Shown here: in pieces, positions 34,961-47,900 of the stretch | How positions within the stretch are numbered: position 1 is the first letter of the stretch | Layout: every line of letters starts with the position of its first letter | Assembly: GCA_023055355.1 (NCBI GenBank) | Contig: JALJCS010000037.1 | Span: forward strand, 3,720,001-3,784,000 | Direction of reading: 5' to 3' | DNA length: 64,000 bases | From: Agelaius tricolor | Lineage: Eukaryota > Chordata > Aves > Passeriformes > Icteridae | Notes under the pieces: model-generated | What the model was told of the DNA's origin: nothing | Seen by the model: only the letters and a program-made list of their open reading frames with translations | Databases searched by the model: none | Position numbers and translations under genes: made by a program

Positions 34961-36430
34961 CAGAGCAGGACGCAGCGGGGTTTTCCTCACCCAGCAGTGC
35001 AGAAGTTCTTCAAGGGGCTCCTCCTCACCCGCACTCCCCTTCCTTCAGCCCTGATGAATGAATGCCCTGGCACGTCCCAGCTCTCACCTGCACTCGCACA
35101 ACCTGGCCAAGGCTTTTTTCCCCAAATCAAGCCCATTTGGTAAAGCCAGAGAAGCCCTAAGTGAGGTCTTGCTGGTATTTCAAGCTCCTGCCTTTTGACG
35201 GAACCTGCACCGTGTGAGCCCAGCTGCACAGGACCAAAAATAAGGGGAAAAACACCCAAAATCTGAGGGCTTTTTTGTGCATCACAGTGCAGGTCCCACC
35301 CTGGCTGTGATGCTCCCTATTTCCCTCACTTCAGGGAAGGAGATTCTCTGAGCAAGTCTCCTCAGCCCTGTGCCAGGCAGCTGCATGTGCCTCTGCCACG
35401 GCCAGCAGGATTTGCCTAACAAATCCTTGCAAATGTGGGGATTTCTGTGTCAGGAAGGCACAGGGGCCCAGCTGGAGCTGACACTCGGCAGCTGGGAGCT
35501 GCCCTCAGGGTCAGGAAGTCAGGCAGGGCTGACCCAAAGCAAAAATCCCATTAAGAGGAGCTTGGCAGGTGGTTTGGGAGAAGCCATGAAGGAAGATGTT
35601 CTGACTAATTCAGGTTTTTGAGAAGGAAGAGCTTCCCCCAGTCAGAGTGGTTGGTAAGCATTAAAAAACCCCCCAAACACAGAGCCCCCTAAAGCTCTGA
35701 AAGATTCAACATTAGAGAAGCAAGAAGCTGCCACTCCCCTCAAGGGCTGCCAGTGAACATCAACAGCCCAACAAAAACTGTTCTGCTCTAATGGGGAAGG
35801 AGCTTGAGCCAGTTCAGCATTCCATGGGCTGCTGGGGGTAATGGGGAGGACAGGAACCCTTGGAACAGAGCAGGAAACCCAGGGAGGGTGGAAGATGCAC
35901 AGCCTGCCCTGGAAGGGGGGGTTCTAAACCCCTCCTGGGCTGGAGACAGAGGGTGACAAGATCCTGGTGACAGTGGGGACGTGGGACCCACCTGCCTGGG
36001 ACCCCATGGTGCTGGTGGGGCTGGATGGCACACGGGAATGAGGATCTGGAGGGGCCACTGCCAACCATGGAGTGACCACACAGGTGACAAGGTGATGCAG
36101 GGCTGGGGACACTGTCCTGTGTTGCTGCCAACTCCAAAATCACAGGTTGGGTCTGGAGTGGCTGCCAAAAAATGCTGGGGAGCACCTGGGGAGGGCAGGG
36201 GCATCGATGGCACCAGGAGGTGTCTGTCCCCTGTGGGGACAGGGAGGACAGGACGATGGAAAACCTGCTTATGTTCCCAACCAAACATCCCCTCGAGCTG
36301 GCCCCTGGTGTGGGGGCTGTGTCCCCCCTCCCCACAGGGCTTTAGGGACCTCCAGCACCCCAAATGGGAGGAGACAAGCTGCTGTGTCCTGTGGGGAGGG
36401 GACACACTGCAGCGACATGCAGGCACAGAG
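34960..36430. other. No gene seen; intergenic
   Basis: Between the presumed TOR4A promoter and the ANAPC2 3' end. Nothing recognisable. Confidence 0.45.
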
Positions 36431-36449
36431 GTAATGGGGTGTTTGGTTT

Positions 36450-36491
36450 TGTTTGTTTTTTTTTTTTTTTTTTTGGGGGGGGGGGTGTTTT
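36450..36491. repeat. Poly-T/poly-G run
   Basis: About 20 T followed directly by about 11 G. Confidence 0.9.
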
Positions 36492-36679
36492 TAATGGGGT
36501 TTTTCATGGGGGGCACTGCCATGGGGTGGGGGATGCATGGGGCAGTGCCCTGGGGGGTCCTGCAGGTGAGGGGTGTGTGGGCTGGGTACATGGGGGAGCT
36601 GTGCCTTGGGGGGCAATGGGGGCATCAGGGCAGTGCAGTGGGGAGCACTGCATGGGGGATCATGTGGGAGCAAACTGGG

Positions 36680-37120
36680 GCCACCAGCACTGTCCCCTAG
36701 GGCCTTAGGGCCACCTACCCTGTACCCTGGAGCCTTGGGGCGCCCAGCCCTGTCCCACAGGGTCTTGGAGCCCCCTTCCCTATCCCCCAGGGATTTGGGA
36801 CCCCCAGCCCTGTCCTCTGGGGCCACCAGCCCTGTCCCCTGGGGCCTTGGGCCCCCAGCCCTGTCCCCCAGGGATTTGGGGCCCCCAGCCCTGTCCCCTG
36901 GGCCCCCTGCCCTGTCCCCCAGGGATTTGGGGCCCCTGCCCTGTCCCCTGGAGCCTTGGGCCCCCAGCCCTGTCCCCTGGGCCCCCTTCCCTATCCCCCA
37001 GGGATTTGGGCCCCCAGCCCTGTCCCCTGGGCCCCCAGCCCTGTCCCCTGGGCCCCTGCCCTGAACCCTGGAGCCTTGGGGCGCCCAGCCCTGTCCCCTG
37101 GGCCCCTGCCCTGTCCCCGG
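36680..37120. repeat. C-rich minisatellite CCCCCAGCCCTGTCCCCTGG
   Basis: Units of about 21-36 bp built from CCCTGTCCCCTGGGGCC and CCCAGGGATTTGGG. The minus strand reads as Gly/Pro/Asp-rich pseudo-collagen in more than one frame, so no real protein is implied. Confidence 0.9.
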
Positions 37121-39067
37121 TGTCCCTGCGCTGCCGAGGCCGGGCCCCCCCGGCCGGGCCCCGCGGGGAGGAAGCGGCTGCGGGGCCAGGATGGGGCCGA
37201 GAGGTGCCACAGCCCCTCCTGCGGCCACGGATGCAAATCCTGCACAAACACAGCCTCTCCCACACGGAGAGAGGCCAGACAATGGCTCAGGGAGAGGGGG
37301 ACGTGCCCTGAGCTGAGATTTTGGTGCCAGCCTCTGACTGGTACCAGTGCTTTGGGCACCCCTGGGTTTGGTACCCACCGGGAGGCATCGCCAGAGCTCG
37401 GGTGGCACCAATTCCTGTGACAGTTTTAGGGTTTTCCTTCAAGTTTTTGCACATTGCCTGTTTCGCCAGAACATTTCTAGGGCTGAGGAGCAGCAGCTGC
37501 ATCCCAAACGTGGGCAAATCCCCCCTGTGCCCCCTGGGAAACCAGAATTAGGTGAATGAAGCACCCAGGGTCCCTTTGAGGAAGCTGTGTGGCTCAGAGC
37601 TCAGAATGGCACCAGAGTGAGACCCAGCAGCTCCAGGATGGGGTGCACCACACTTGCAGCACTGGCCTTGCCCACAGAAACTCCTCCATAAAAGAAGAAA
37701 ACTAGTAAAATGAAAATTAAAGCAGCTGGAAGAGGTCACAGGCTTGGAGGCAGCAGGAAAATGGGTGTAGAGATCAGAAATATGGCCCAAGGATCTAAAC
37801 CCTGCAGTGGGCAGGGGGCCCTGAAATTAAAGTGAGAGGCTGCAAGTGGAGAAGGGGAAATGGGGCTGGGGTTGGGACACAGGAGGAGCCCCATGGGCCC
37901 TGACCTTGGAGCCAGCCCCTCCTGCAGCCCCGGACAGGGAAGAATAAAAGAAGATCATAAAATAATCTGCTCCATGGTAGGCAGGATCCCCACAGGGGGG
38001 TTCAGCAGCCCCTGGCAGGGGTGCAGAATCCAGCCCTGGAGGGTCATTCCCAGACCAAAAGATCTTTTTTCCAAGCATGGATTTGCTCTTTTACAGTGTG
38101 ATCTCCCAGCTCCACGGCCCCATCAGCTCTGCATTGGGCTGGTGGGTGGATTTTTTCCTTTACATCACCCACCTTGTGCTGATCTGCCCTGAATTGCTGC
38201 TGCTGATCTGTGGGCTCCCCCTGAAGCATCACCCCTCCTAAATCCTAAATCCAGTGTAAATTCCCTGCATTCATTCTTGGGGCCATCAAACCAGATCCCT
38301 CACTCTTTTAAATCTCATTCTTAGCAAAACTTTCCAGCCTCTGTGAGCAGCTCTAACACGTCCTGAATAACCCAAACAGTTTATCCTGGCCTGGGGAATG
38401 TCCCCCGCAGGGACACCGCATCCTGCCTGGGTGATCATCACCCTTCCAAACAGTTTATAAATAGACCAAGGTAAATGAGGGGAGTGCTCTGGCTCAGGAT
38501 TTTTATCTCATTTCTTGTTTTCAAGCCATTCAAGGAGTGCTGGGTCAGATGATCACTCCTAAAACTCAAGTTGAATCTGCTGCTTCTTTCTCCTCCAGTT
38601 GAGCTCTGTCCCTACCTCACTAAAACAGTAAAAAAAAGAGGTAAAAGTTAAGAAAAATGGGTTTGGCATTCCAAAGGGAAGGCCATGGCCCTGCCATGAG
38701 GCACCATCCAGGCCCAGCAGCAGGCAGTGGGAGAGGGCAGGGACCAGCACTGCTGCACCTGGGAAGTTGTGGTTCACACCCCTTTGGAAAACAGAAGGGG
38801 TAGATCTGGGAAAAAAATGGAAAATTTGGGAAATAATATGGAAAATATGGAGAGCAGTGAGTGCCTGCAGCACTCCTCCTGTCACCAACAGTGTCCCACC
38901 ACCAGCATCCCCCAGGGCCATCGATACCACTTCGTGTCACAAGTGGTGGCTGGAGAAATTCACTGTAACCCCTTCCCAAGGTCCCCAGCAGGGTCTGTGT
39001 CATCCGCCAAGGGCTCTGTAAAAAACACCCAAAAACCTGGAGCCATTCCCAAGCATCCAAGGAGGAA
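37121..39067. other. No gene seen; intergenic
   Basis: A short CpG-rich patch at about 37120-37200 borders the minisatellite. The rest shows no coding or repeat signal I can name. Confidence 0.4.
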
Positions 39068-39212
39068 AGAAGTGTCCAAGGCCAGGCTGGACAGGGTTTG
39101 GAGCAACCCTGGGCTAGTGGAAGGTGTCCCTGCCCATGGAAGGGGGTGGAATGAGATGAGCTTTAAGGTCCTTTCCAACCCAGGCCATTCTGGGAGTCTA
39201 TGGTTCTGTCAT
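39068..39212 (+). mobile_element. CR1 3' tail
   Basis: TCCAAGGCCAGGCTGGACAG, GGAGCAACCCTGGGCTAGTG, then TTTAAGGTCCTTTCCAACCC. Confidence 0.9.
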
Positions 39213-39242
39213 TTTATGTGCATTTTTGAGCTATAAATGTGT

Positions 39243-39462
39243 CTGTCTTTCTTTCATTATTCCTTCCTTTCTTTTTGTCTTTTTCTTTCTTCCTCATTCT
39301 TTCTTTCTTCCTCTTTCTTTCTTTCTTTTCTTCCTTCCTTTCTTTTTGTCTCTTTCTTTCTTCCTCATTCTTTCTTCCTTTCCTTTCCTCTCCTTTCCTT
39401 TCCTCTCCTCTCCTCTCCTCTCCTCTCCTCTCCTCTCCTCTCCTCTCCTCTCCTCTCCTCTG
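39243..39462. repeat. Pyrimidine-only tract, TTTC then CTCTC units
   Basis: About 220 bp almost wholly C and T on the plus strand: TTCTTTCTTTC-type first, then perfect TCCTC units (39395-39461). Confidence 0.95.
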
Positions 39463-41747
39463 GACTGGGAGGGACAGCCCTGGACAGGGACTGCCCTGGC
39501 CAGCAGACACAGCTCCAGCCTGAAGCAACAGGGCTGCACAGCAAGTGGCACAGGGAACAGCACAAAGCCCTTTCCCCCCGCCCCCAGCTTCCTCTGTTCA
39601 CTCTGAACAAAATCACATTTCCAGCTTGTTTCAATTAACTTTAAGACTTTTATATTCCATGAAGGCTGAGGCAGTCATTAAACCCGAATTTTTCCTGTTG
39701 TAACACTTTGAAACAACCACACCACAGCTCAGCTGGTGGCTCTGGCTCTGCCAGGCCAGGACCTCCCATGGGCAGAGGTGACTCCAGGTCCCCTCAGTGG
39801 TGGCATTGCTCATCCTCTGGCTCAGCATGGACAAACTCATCACACCCCACAGGCCCAGCCCTTGGGGCAGCATGAGGGAGCTGGGAAAAGTCAGGATGGG
39901 AGTGATGCCCATCCCCTGCCCTTCCAGGGCACAGCCATGGCTTTGGGAAGGGCAGGGAGTGTCCTCATCCCACCCCAGAGTCTGGGGATGCTGCTGGGAT
40001 GGGGTACAGGACACCCTCACTGCCCCACAGCCCTGGCACTGGGGGTGAGGAAGCACCACAGAGCAATAAATCCACCTGCACAACACGTAAATAAATCAAT
40101 ATTTTTGCATCCATGAGCAAAGCAGACGCAGCCAAGGCCCTGAGTCACCCTGGGCCATGTCCCAGCAGTGGCTCTGGGGTGAGTGGGGACAGCCCTGCTG
40201 CCAGCTCTGCTCCCAATGGCAGCTGCTTTGATCTCCCCACATCAGAAGGAGCCTTTTCCCTGCCCTGTCACAGCCACAGCACACCCAGACACTCCATGGG
40301 ACAGGGCTGGCACACCCCAGACACTCTGTGGGATGGGGCTGGCACACCCTGGGCGGGCAGGACTGACCCCACTGACCCTCCCTGCCAGCCCTTCCATGTG
40401 CTCAGGGTTCTTTCATGAAAAAATATAAAGAAAAAAGTGGAGAGAGGTCAGAGCAGAGAGAGAGAAGGAAAGGGAAAAGCTCCTTGGGCACTCAGGCATG
40501 GATGTCCATCCTTTCCCTGCTGATGCCATCATGGATTTGCTGCCCTTTGGGGTTTTTTGGCTTTACCTGAAGTAATCACAGACTGGGGTTTATTCAGTTA
40601 TCACCAAATCCTCTTTAGCACAAGGAACCTTCACAACAGGATGCACCAGGTTCCCAGTGGCACAGCCCTGGCAGCCTGGAGCACAGTGGCCCAGGGGATG
40701 AAAAAATTGTGCTTTATCCCCAGAGGAAAACACCAAGTGCCCAAGGGGGACAGAACTGCTGCACCCTGCTGCCTGCAGCTGCAGGAGGGATGCCCCAGGC
40801 ACTCGTGGGCTTTAGGCACTGGAGATCAAGGGTCAGTGTTAAACGGGGTGATTTCTGTGTTCCACAGGTCTCTCACACACCTGCATGGAAGGCCACACTC
40901 ACAGCTGCTCCTGTCTTACCTGTGGCTCTATTAAGGCTCAGTTCCAGCTGCCACAGCACTCACAGGCTGGGACTGAAGATTCAGCAGAGGAGGAGAAAGA
41001 CTCCTTGAGCTGAGGAAACTCATTGGGTGCTTCACAGGAAACATCTTTTTAGTAAAAGCCAGATTTTCCCAGCATATTCCTCCTGATGAGCAAAACCCAT
41101 GTGGAAAGCAGGAGTGAGAGAGCCTGAACACCCTGGAGGGGGGATGTGATGCAATCCTGAAGCTGCTCCCTGGCTGGGTGGGGGGCACAGTGTTTAACCA
41201 GGAGCTCTGGGATTATCCCATCCCATTTCCTTGTGTGTTGCCACAGCTCTGAAGCTCCCCAGGACTGACCCCAAGGGCAGCCCTATGGTGGTGGGGCACA
41301 GACCTGTGCCAGGGCAAAGCAATCCCAGCAGGGCCTGGATAACCCACTGGATCTCCTCCAGCCTGCCCTGAAGAACTGCTGCATCTCATCCCTCTCAAGC
41401 ATTCTTCATCCCACAATAAAATTATTCCACACAATTTACCAGTCCCAAATAAGAGCACCCTGGAGTTGTTCCCTCCCTGTCAGAGACAGCACCAAGCCTT
41501 GGTTTTGGGCAGGATCTCACTCATCACATCCAGCAGCAAGACACTGCTTTAGCCACACACAGAGCCCCAGACAGCAGCTGGAGCCAGCAGCCCCCTCCCA
41601 AAACCTCCTGGGCTTGCACATGGAGACCCAAGGAAGGGGGGACAGTGCCTGACAGACTGGGGAGTTTCCTGCCTGCCCTTCCAGTGTGGGGAGGGGCCAA
41701 GAGGAAAGAAAAGAGTTGGCACCATTGGAAAAAGGAGCCTACTGTTA
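39463..41747. other. No gene seen; intergenic, downstream of ANAPC2
   Basis: Includes a short tandem of CACACCCCAGACACTC-type units near 40280-40350. No coding support on either strand. Confidence 0.4.
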
Positions 41748-41753
41748 TTTATT
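41748..41753 (-). terminator. ANAPC2: ANAPC2 polyadenylation signal
   Basis: A minus-strand AATAAA lies 239 bp past the ANAPC2 stop codon, in a plausible position for the 3' end. Confidence 0.6.
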
Positions 41754-41991
41754 AACCAGGGAGGTGGGCCCAGGCACTCATGTAGGGGAGGAAGGAATGT
41801 GGAGAGCAGGCCCAGACATTGTGGGGTGTCCAGGCTGCTGCTGAGCTGCCCCCATGTAGAAGCTCATGGGGGAAGGGGGCACAGCAAAGCCCCAGGGCAG
41901 AGAACCCCCAGCAGGACACTGAGAGCTGGTGGCACTCTGGAGCAGGGCTCAGGCACAGCAGGAGTGCCCAGGGGGCAGGGACACTGCCAGA

Positions 41992-44900
41992 TCAGTTGCA
42001 GTTCTTAGGCAGGCGATAGACCCCCCCTGAGTAGATGAGCTGCTGGTCCCGGACCTTCTTCTGCAGGAATCCCTGCAGCTCCTGGAGATCGATCTCAGTG
42101 ACCACAGGGCCGGTCATCACAAACATCTTGAGCATGCTGTGGATCCTCTCCAGGGACAGGCTCTCCAGGTTGGTCAGCATGGCCTGGATGTACGTCCAGA
42201 ACAGCTGCAGAGGGACACAGGCCACAGTGAGTGACTGACACTACAGCATACAGCAAACAGCCCAGAAACAGGGCTGGGATCCCCAAAAGGCAGGGATGCA
42301 GCTGGCACTAAGCTCTGCTCTCAGCCATGGGGTCTCTAAACAAGGCATATCCAGGAACAGCAGCAAAGTGCTGGGACACAGAGCTAGACAGAGGGATCTG
42401 GCACACATCTGTGCAGCACACTCATGACCCTCTGTGGATGAACACCAGCATGACAACGCTGTGTTGCACAACACACAGGCACAATGTGACTCACAGGCAG
42501 GAAAGGCACTGGAAATGTCCAGGAACCACAACAGAGAGAAGGCAGAGATCCAGCTGTTAGTGCTGGGTCAGTCTTTTGGGCAGTCAGAAGTGCCAAAAAA
42601 GTGTTGCTCGGGTGCATCCAAACAAGTTATGACTATTTCCAAAAATGAAATCATGTCTCGGACTTTTTTTCTTTTTTTAAACTGAAAAAAAAAGCAATTT
42701 GGAGATTTCCAAAAGGTTCCCTGACTCAGCAGCTGGGCACTTGTCTGGAGGGAAGGCTGTGATCCAGCACCAAGAGATTAACCACGAGATACCCACTTCA
42801 AAACCCAAATGTTTGTGCTGGACTCAGCCACTGGCAGTGGAAAATGTGAATCCATAGTGCAAACTGAATCCATCATCTTGATCAGATTCCCCAAACCCAC
42901 AATACAGGATGTTTGCATCACCACAGGGACAGGTACCTGCAGCTCCTCCTCCTTCTGGTCAGCCTGTGAGGCCATGGCAGAGTCCCCCTCCTCATCACTG
43001 TCAATCAGAACAACCTTCTCCACCTGGTCCTTCTGCTCCTCCTCGATGACAGTGAAGGTGCCCTCGGGCTCTTCCCGCAGGACTCCCTGCTGCAGCCACA
43101 GTGTCATCTTCCTCTTCAGTGAAGTCACAGGCACCTTGAGCACTTCACTCAGCTCTGTCAGCGTCCAGGTGCCTGCAGAGACCATGGAGAACAGAGAGGA
43201 GATGGAGAACAGGACACTTCCCACACCCAAGCCTGCCAGGATTTGGTGGGAAGCTGGGTAAGGCAAGGAGGCACTGCCAGGAACAAGGCTGCAGAGCTGG
43301 GGCCCTCCTGGGCGCTGGAGACCCTGTGGGAGATCCAAACCCATGCACCACACCTTGTTCCTCCTGCCAGAGCTCTCAGAGCCTCCAGCAGCCCAAGGAA
43401 CGTGGCTTTCCCACCCGTGGAAGCACAGACAGGGCTTCACAGCACTCACTCTTGGTCTGGAAGTGCAGGATGATGGCAGCGTGCACAGGAGACACGGACA
43501 GGGAGAGCGTGCGATCAGCCAGCTCCACGTCCAGGCTCACCAGCCCCAGGTGGTACTTCCAGTTCAGGGTCCTCATGGCCTGGGAAAAGGAGGCAGCAGC
43601 TGCTCACAGCACATCTCCCAGCAGGAACCACTAAGTGCTGGGTTATTGCAAACCCCACTGTAACCAAGCAGCAGCTGAAGGGGACTGCATAAAGCTTTCA
43701 TAAGGAGGGTTAAGGTGGCCTCACCTTTAATTTCTCATACTTCTTGGAATATGCTTCCATGGCTTCCTTGACCTGCTCTGGAAGCTCCAGCTTCTCCTCT
43801 TTGAGTGGTGGCCAGAACTCACTGGACAGGATAATGGCCACGAGGCTGAAGGGAGGCCTCTCCTCCTCAGGGAGCTTCTCCTCCTCATCCCGAATGTTGG
43901 CGTTAATGCGCCGTGAGTCGGCCATGTCCTGCAACAGAGGCACAGAGCTGAGCTGGCTCCTTCCCTCCAGAGCCAGGGCCAACCATCAGTGAGGGGGAGG
44001 CTTAAACAAGGTGAACAGCTTTCTCTCTAAATGATGATGGGGACACTGGAAAGGACACGACTGTCACCCTGATTTTTTAAGATTTTCTAAGCCTTCTGAT
44101 GTTTACATTCTTGTAGCAAACGTTCTCACACGCTTTTCTGTAAATAACTTATTGTTTTGCATTCTTTTATGGAAGAAGAGAAATTTGATAGACTGTTGGT
44201 TTGTCCAGTGTCATTGGAGAGGTGGCACTGTCACCCTCCAATCCACTGTCACTTTTAGAAAACTATAAGTGTTAGAGTCAGAAATAAACTTTCCCTTTTC
44301 TTCACCTTAAGAGCAGCAGTGTGTGTGCTGCGTTGTTTCCTGTCCTATAGTGACACAGGATCGTGTGTCTACTTGGAAGTCTGCTACATACCCAGAAAGA
44401 TTTGTGGGAGGTTAGAGGAAGGAGTTACAACTCAACACTGCCTTCACTGGGGGCCCTCCACACCTGTGTTCTCCTAAAGAATCAAACTCCAGAGTCCCAA
44501 GCCCAGCTCCTCAGTGTCGGGATACTGCAGGAAGGACAGTACAGACAGCAGCACCAGAGCAACCATTCCCCAGAGCTGATAATCCAACCCACAGGGCTTA
44601 AAAACAGACATGATTTGAATGCACTTCTGCCTGTCACAAATCAGCCCCTTACTGGCATTTTGGAACCCCCACTTTCCTAAAAGACCCTTTTGGGGTCACT
44701 CCTCAAGTTCTTCCCCTTCCTCAATGGGCTCAAACACCCAGCACTTAAATTAAAAAAAATAAAAGGAGTTACTTTTAACATGACTTCACAGTAGTGCATC
44801 TGAGCTTCACCAAACCTCAGCTTCAGCAGCTCCACGTTACGGATTTCCCTGGAAAGAGACACAGCAGGTCAGGGACAGGGCCCTTGCATGGACAAACCTG

Positions 44901-47900
44901 GCTTGGCCTCCACCCCTCACCACACAGCCAAAGAAACAAGGTCCCTGGCACAAGGTGCTCCTCCTTGCAAGGCACAGTATCTGCCCAGGATGGCTCCTGG
45001 TACCCAAGGGAGGAACAGTCATCTCCTCTAGGCCAGCAGCTTTTTGAAGACAGAATGGTTCAGGCTGGAAGGGACCACTGGAGCTCATCCAGACCCACCT
45101 CCCTGCTCAAGCAGGGTCCCCTGGAGCAGTCATTCAGGGTTGTGTCCAGATGGGTTTGGAATATCTCCAGGAAGGAGACCCCACAGACTCTCTGGGTTCC
45201 TGTTCCATTACTCAGTCACCTCACAGCAAAGAAGTTCTTCCTCATGTTCAGGTGGAACTTTCTGTGTTTCAGAAACACACATCTTCCATCCCTTCCATCT
45301 GGGGGGCCAACACAACATGTGGGATGGTGTCAGTGCTCCAAATTCCTACAAGCTGCTCTACAGCACAAACCAAGGGCAGGACTGAGCATGGAATTCTAGA
45401 GGCAAACTCAAAGCTGCAAAGCAAATAGCCAAAGGCACTCCTGACTCCACAAACAGCCATTGACAGGACTGAGTGTCTGAAGGCTCTACCCTTCAGACAG
45501 CAGGTAGAAGTAAACTCAGGTGATTTGGCCATGGAAGGCCTGGCTCTGGGCCCGGGGGCCTCACCTCTCAGCACTGTAGTTGAACTGGTGCAGCAGGCGG
45601 TCAGCCAGCAGCGTGCGGTACTCGTTGATGAACAGGTCCTTGCTGCCGTAGATGCTCACCAGGAGGCTGATGATGTCTGAGGAGCGACGCTTGGAGCTCG
45701 ATTTCCCTGGTGGAATCCAGCAGACAACAGTGTGAGATTAACAGGGACCTGCCCCAGCCCAGCTCCAGAGGACAGCAAATGAGCTGCTCAAGGCTACAGC
45801 CCAGCAGGGAAAGCAGCCGGCTGCCAGGACTGCTGGGCTGGGCATCTCACCTGGATCTGCATCCACTGGGTCAGGAACCCAGTCCCCTGGCTCTGAGATG
45901 TCATCATCACTCTCCTGGCCGTTCTCCAGGGTCACTGGGTCAGCTTTGGAGAGCTCATTTGCCAGGTCCCCCGAGCCCTCAGCATCCCCGGTGAGACCGG
46001 CCACGATCTGCCGCACCGTGTCCTCCCGGGTCCTGGAGCCAGGGGGAAGGGGAACAGTGAGTGAGGGGAGGGGAGGGGAAGGGGATGTGTCAGACTGCCC
46101 CACACGCCTCCTACCTCAGATACTTCCTGATGGGCTCACAGGCAACCTCCAGGATCACCATGGAAGGGTCCAGCTCCCGCAGGGCCTTGATGGCCGAGAT
46201 ATACAGAGTGATGATGTCGGAGGTGTTGACTCCTGCAGGAGAGGAGCAGAGGGAGTCAGAGCCCTGCAGCACAGAATAATGGCTTGGATAGAAGGGGTTT
46301 GGATGGTCCAAACTCTCTGTTCTAGCTGTGGTGTGGGAGAAGGAGGGCTTGCTGCCCTGCTGCCCAAGGCAATGGGACAGATCAGATCCATGTGCCTCAG
46401 TTTTGAGCATGAATGGAGGCTCAGAGCTGAGCCCTAACAGTGCAAAGAAGCCTTTGCCTACCTGGACCAAAGATAAATTTTGTGCTCCTGACCACAGTGT
46501 AAAAATGAGGCCAAAGGGGGCTGGGATGCCATCAGCTGCTGCTGCCCTGCCCACTTGAACACAAATAATGTGTGATGGGCCTGGTGACTGCCCCTCACTC
46601 CTCAAAGAGGAAACCAAACCAGCTCCAAGTAGATCCCCACTCGTACCCAGGCTCCTCACAGTGTCAGGACACAGACAAGGATGTAAAACCCACCAGGGTG
46701 CAGAAGTCTCATTTCCAGAGCACTTTTCAGGGAGCTGAGCAGCTGCTGCCTCTGGTTAGTCCTTTCCAGGCAGAACTTGAGGTCCTCCACAGCAGGCTTT
46801 GACTCTGGGAAATCTGCAAACCAAGCAGTGATCAGGAGCAGTGCCAGGCTCTGAGGGGAGGCAGGGGGAGGCAGTGTGGCACACCAGAGAGCTCTGTGAC
46901 CCCCCCAGTCCCAGCCCAAGGGTGAAGCACCTCGGATGATGCTGAAGAGCTCCTCGATGCGCATGCTGGCGTAGATGCGGTAGAAGAACCTCTGGACGTG
47001 GCAGCGCCAGCGTTTCAGGGTGCTGCTGGCTTCTGGGGAGGACTGTGCCAAGGGGCCATCCTGCAGGAACACCCTGCTCAGCCACCCAATCACCTTCTCT
47101 ATCCACTGCACAAGAAGGAGAAACAGATGTGAACACAGAGCTGGATGCACATCCCAACCCAGCCCTGGCAGCCACCAGAGCCGCAGAAAGGGCAGCTGGA
47201 CCAGGAGAGCATCACCCCCAGCTGCTCCTCAAATGTGTCCCAGCCTGGGCTATAGCTGGGGAAAGCCCAGCTGAAAGAACTGGAACTTTAACTAAAGATA
47301 CAGGATATGGACTGTGCAGCTGGGTGTGAGAAGATAAGGAGTGACCATGGACTGTGTGCAGGCACTGGGCTCCAAAAAGGACAGAGTTTGCTCCAAAACC
47401 TGCAGCCTATTTCATTCTTGCAGAGTTTCATCCCATTCTATACCTGCAAAACTGTCCCATTCATAAGAAAATGAGCAAGTTGCCCATTACACCATCCTGG
47501 GCCCAAAATTTCTATGGTTCCTGAAATCAGTGAAAAGCAAACAAGATATCCCAAGAAGTCACAGACACCCAACACAACTCAGGCATTTGAAATCCAAACA
47601 CCAGTCTCATCACTTAATAATAAAATAAAAACCTGAGCAGAGAGCATAAAAAGGTTATTTTTTAATATTTGAGCTTTAGTGAGAATTATGTAATTGCCAA
47701 ATTTCAAATGTACCCAATTACAATATCCAGATGTTTAAAATAACTGCCCTTTTCCCCCCTCATCAATTAGCAAATACATGCTGCTTCCTGGGATAGTATT
47801 TGAGTACCAATATGCTACAAGATATTCTACTACTAGATATTAGTAATTTTTTTTATACATTCTCACAGCCTGAAACAAAAATGCTAGGTCAAGGTTTGGT

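Noticed and set aside
36491..37411. 306-codon Gly/Pro-rich frame, collagen-like
   Set aside because: The repeat is open in several frames, has no true Gly-X-Y register and no splice structure.
39214..39638. Ser/Leu/Phe-rich and Glu/Lys/Arg-rich frames
   Set aside because: Both strands of the pyrimidine tract; simple-repeat translations only.
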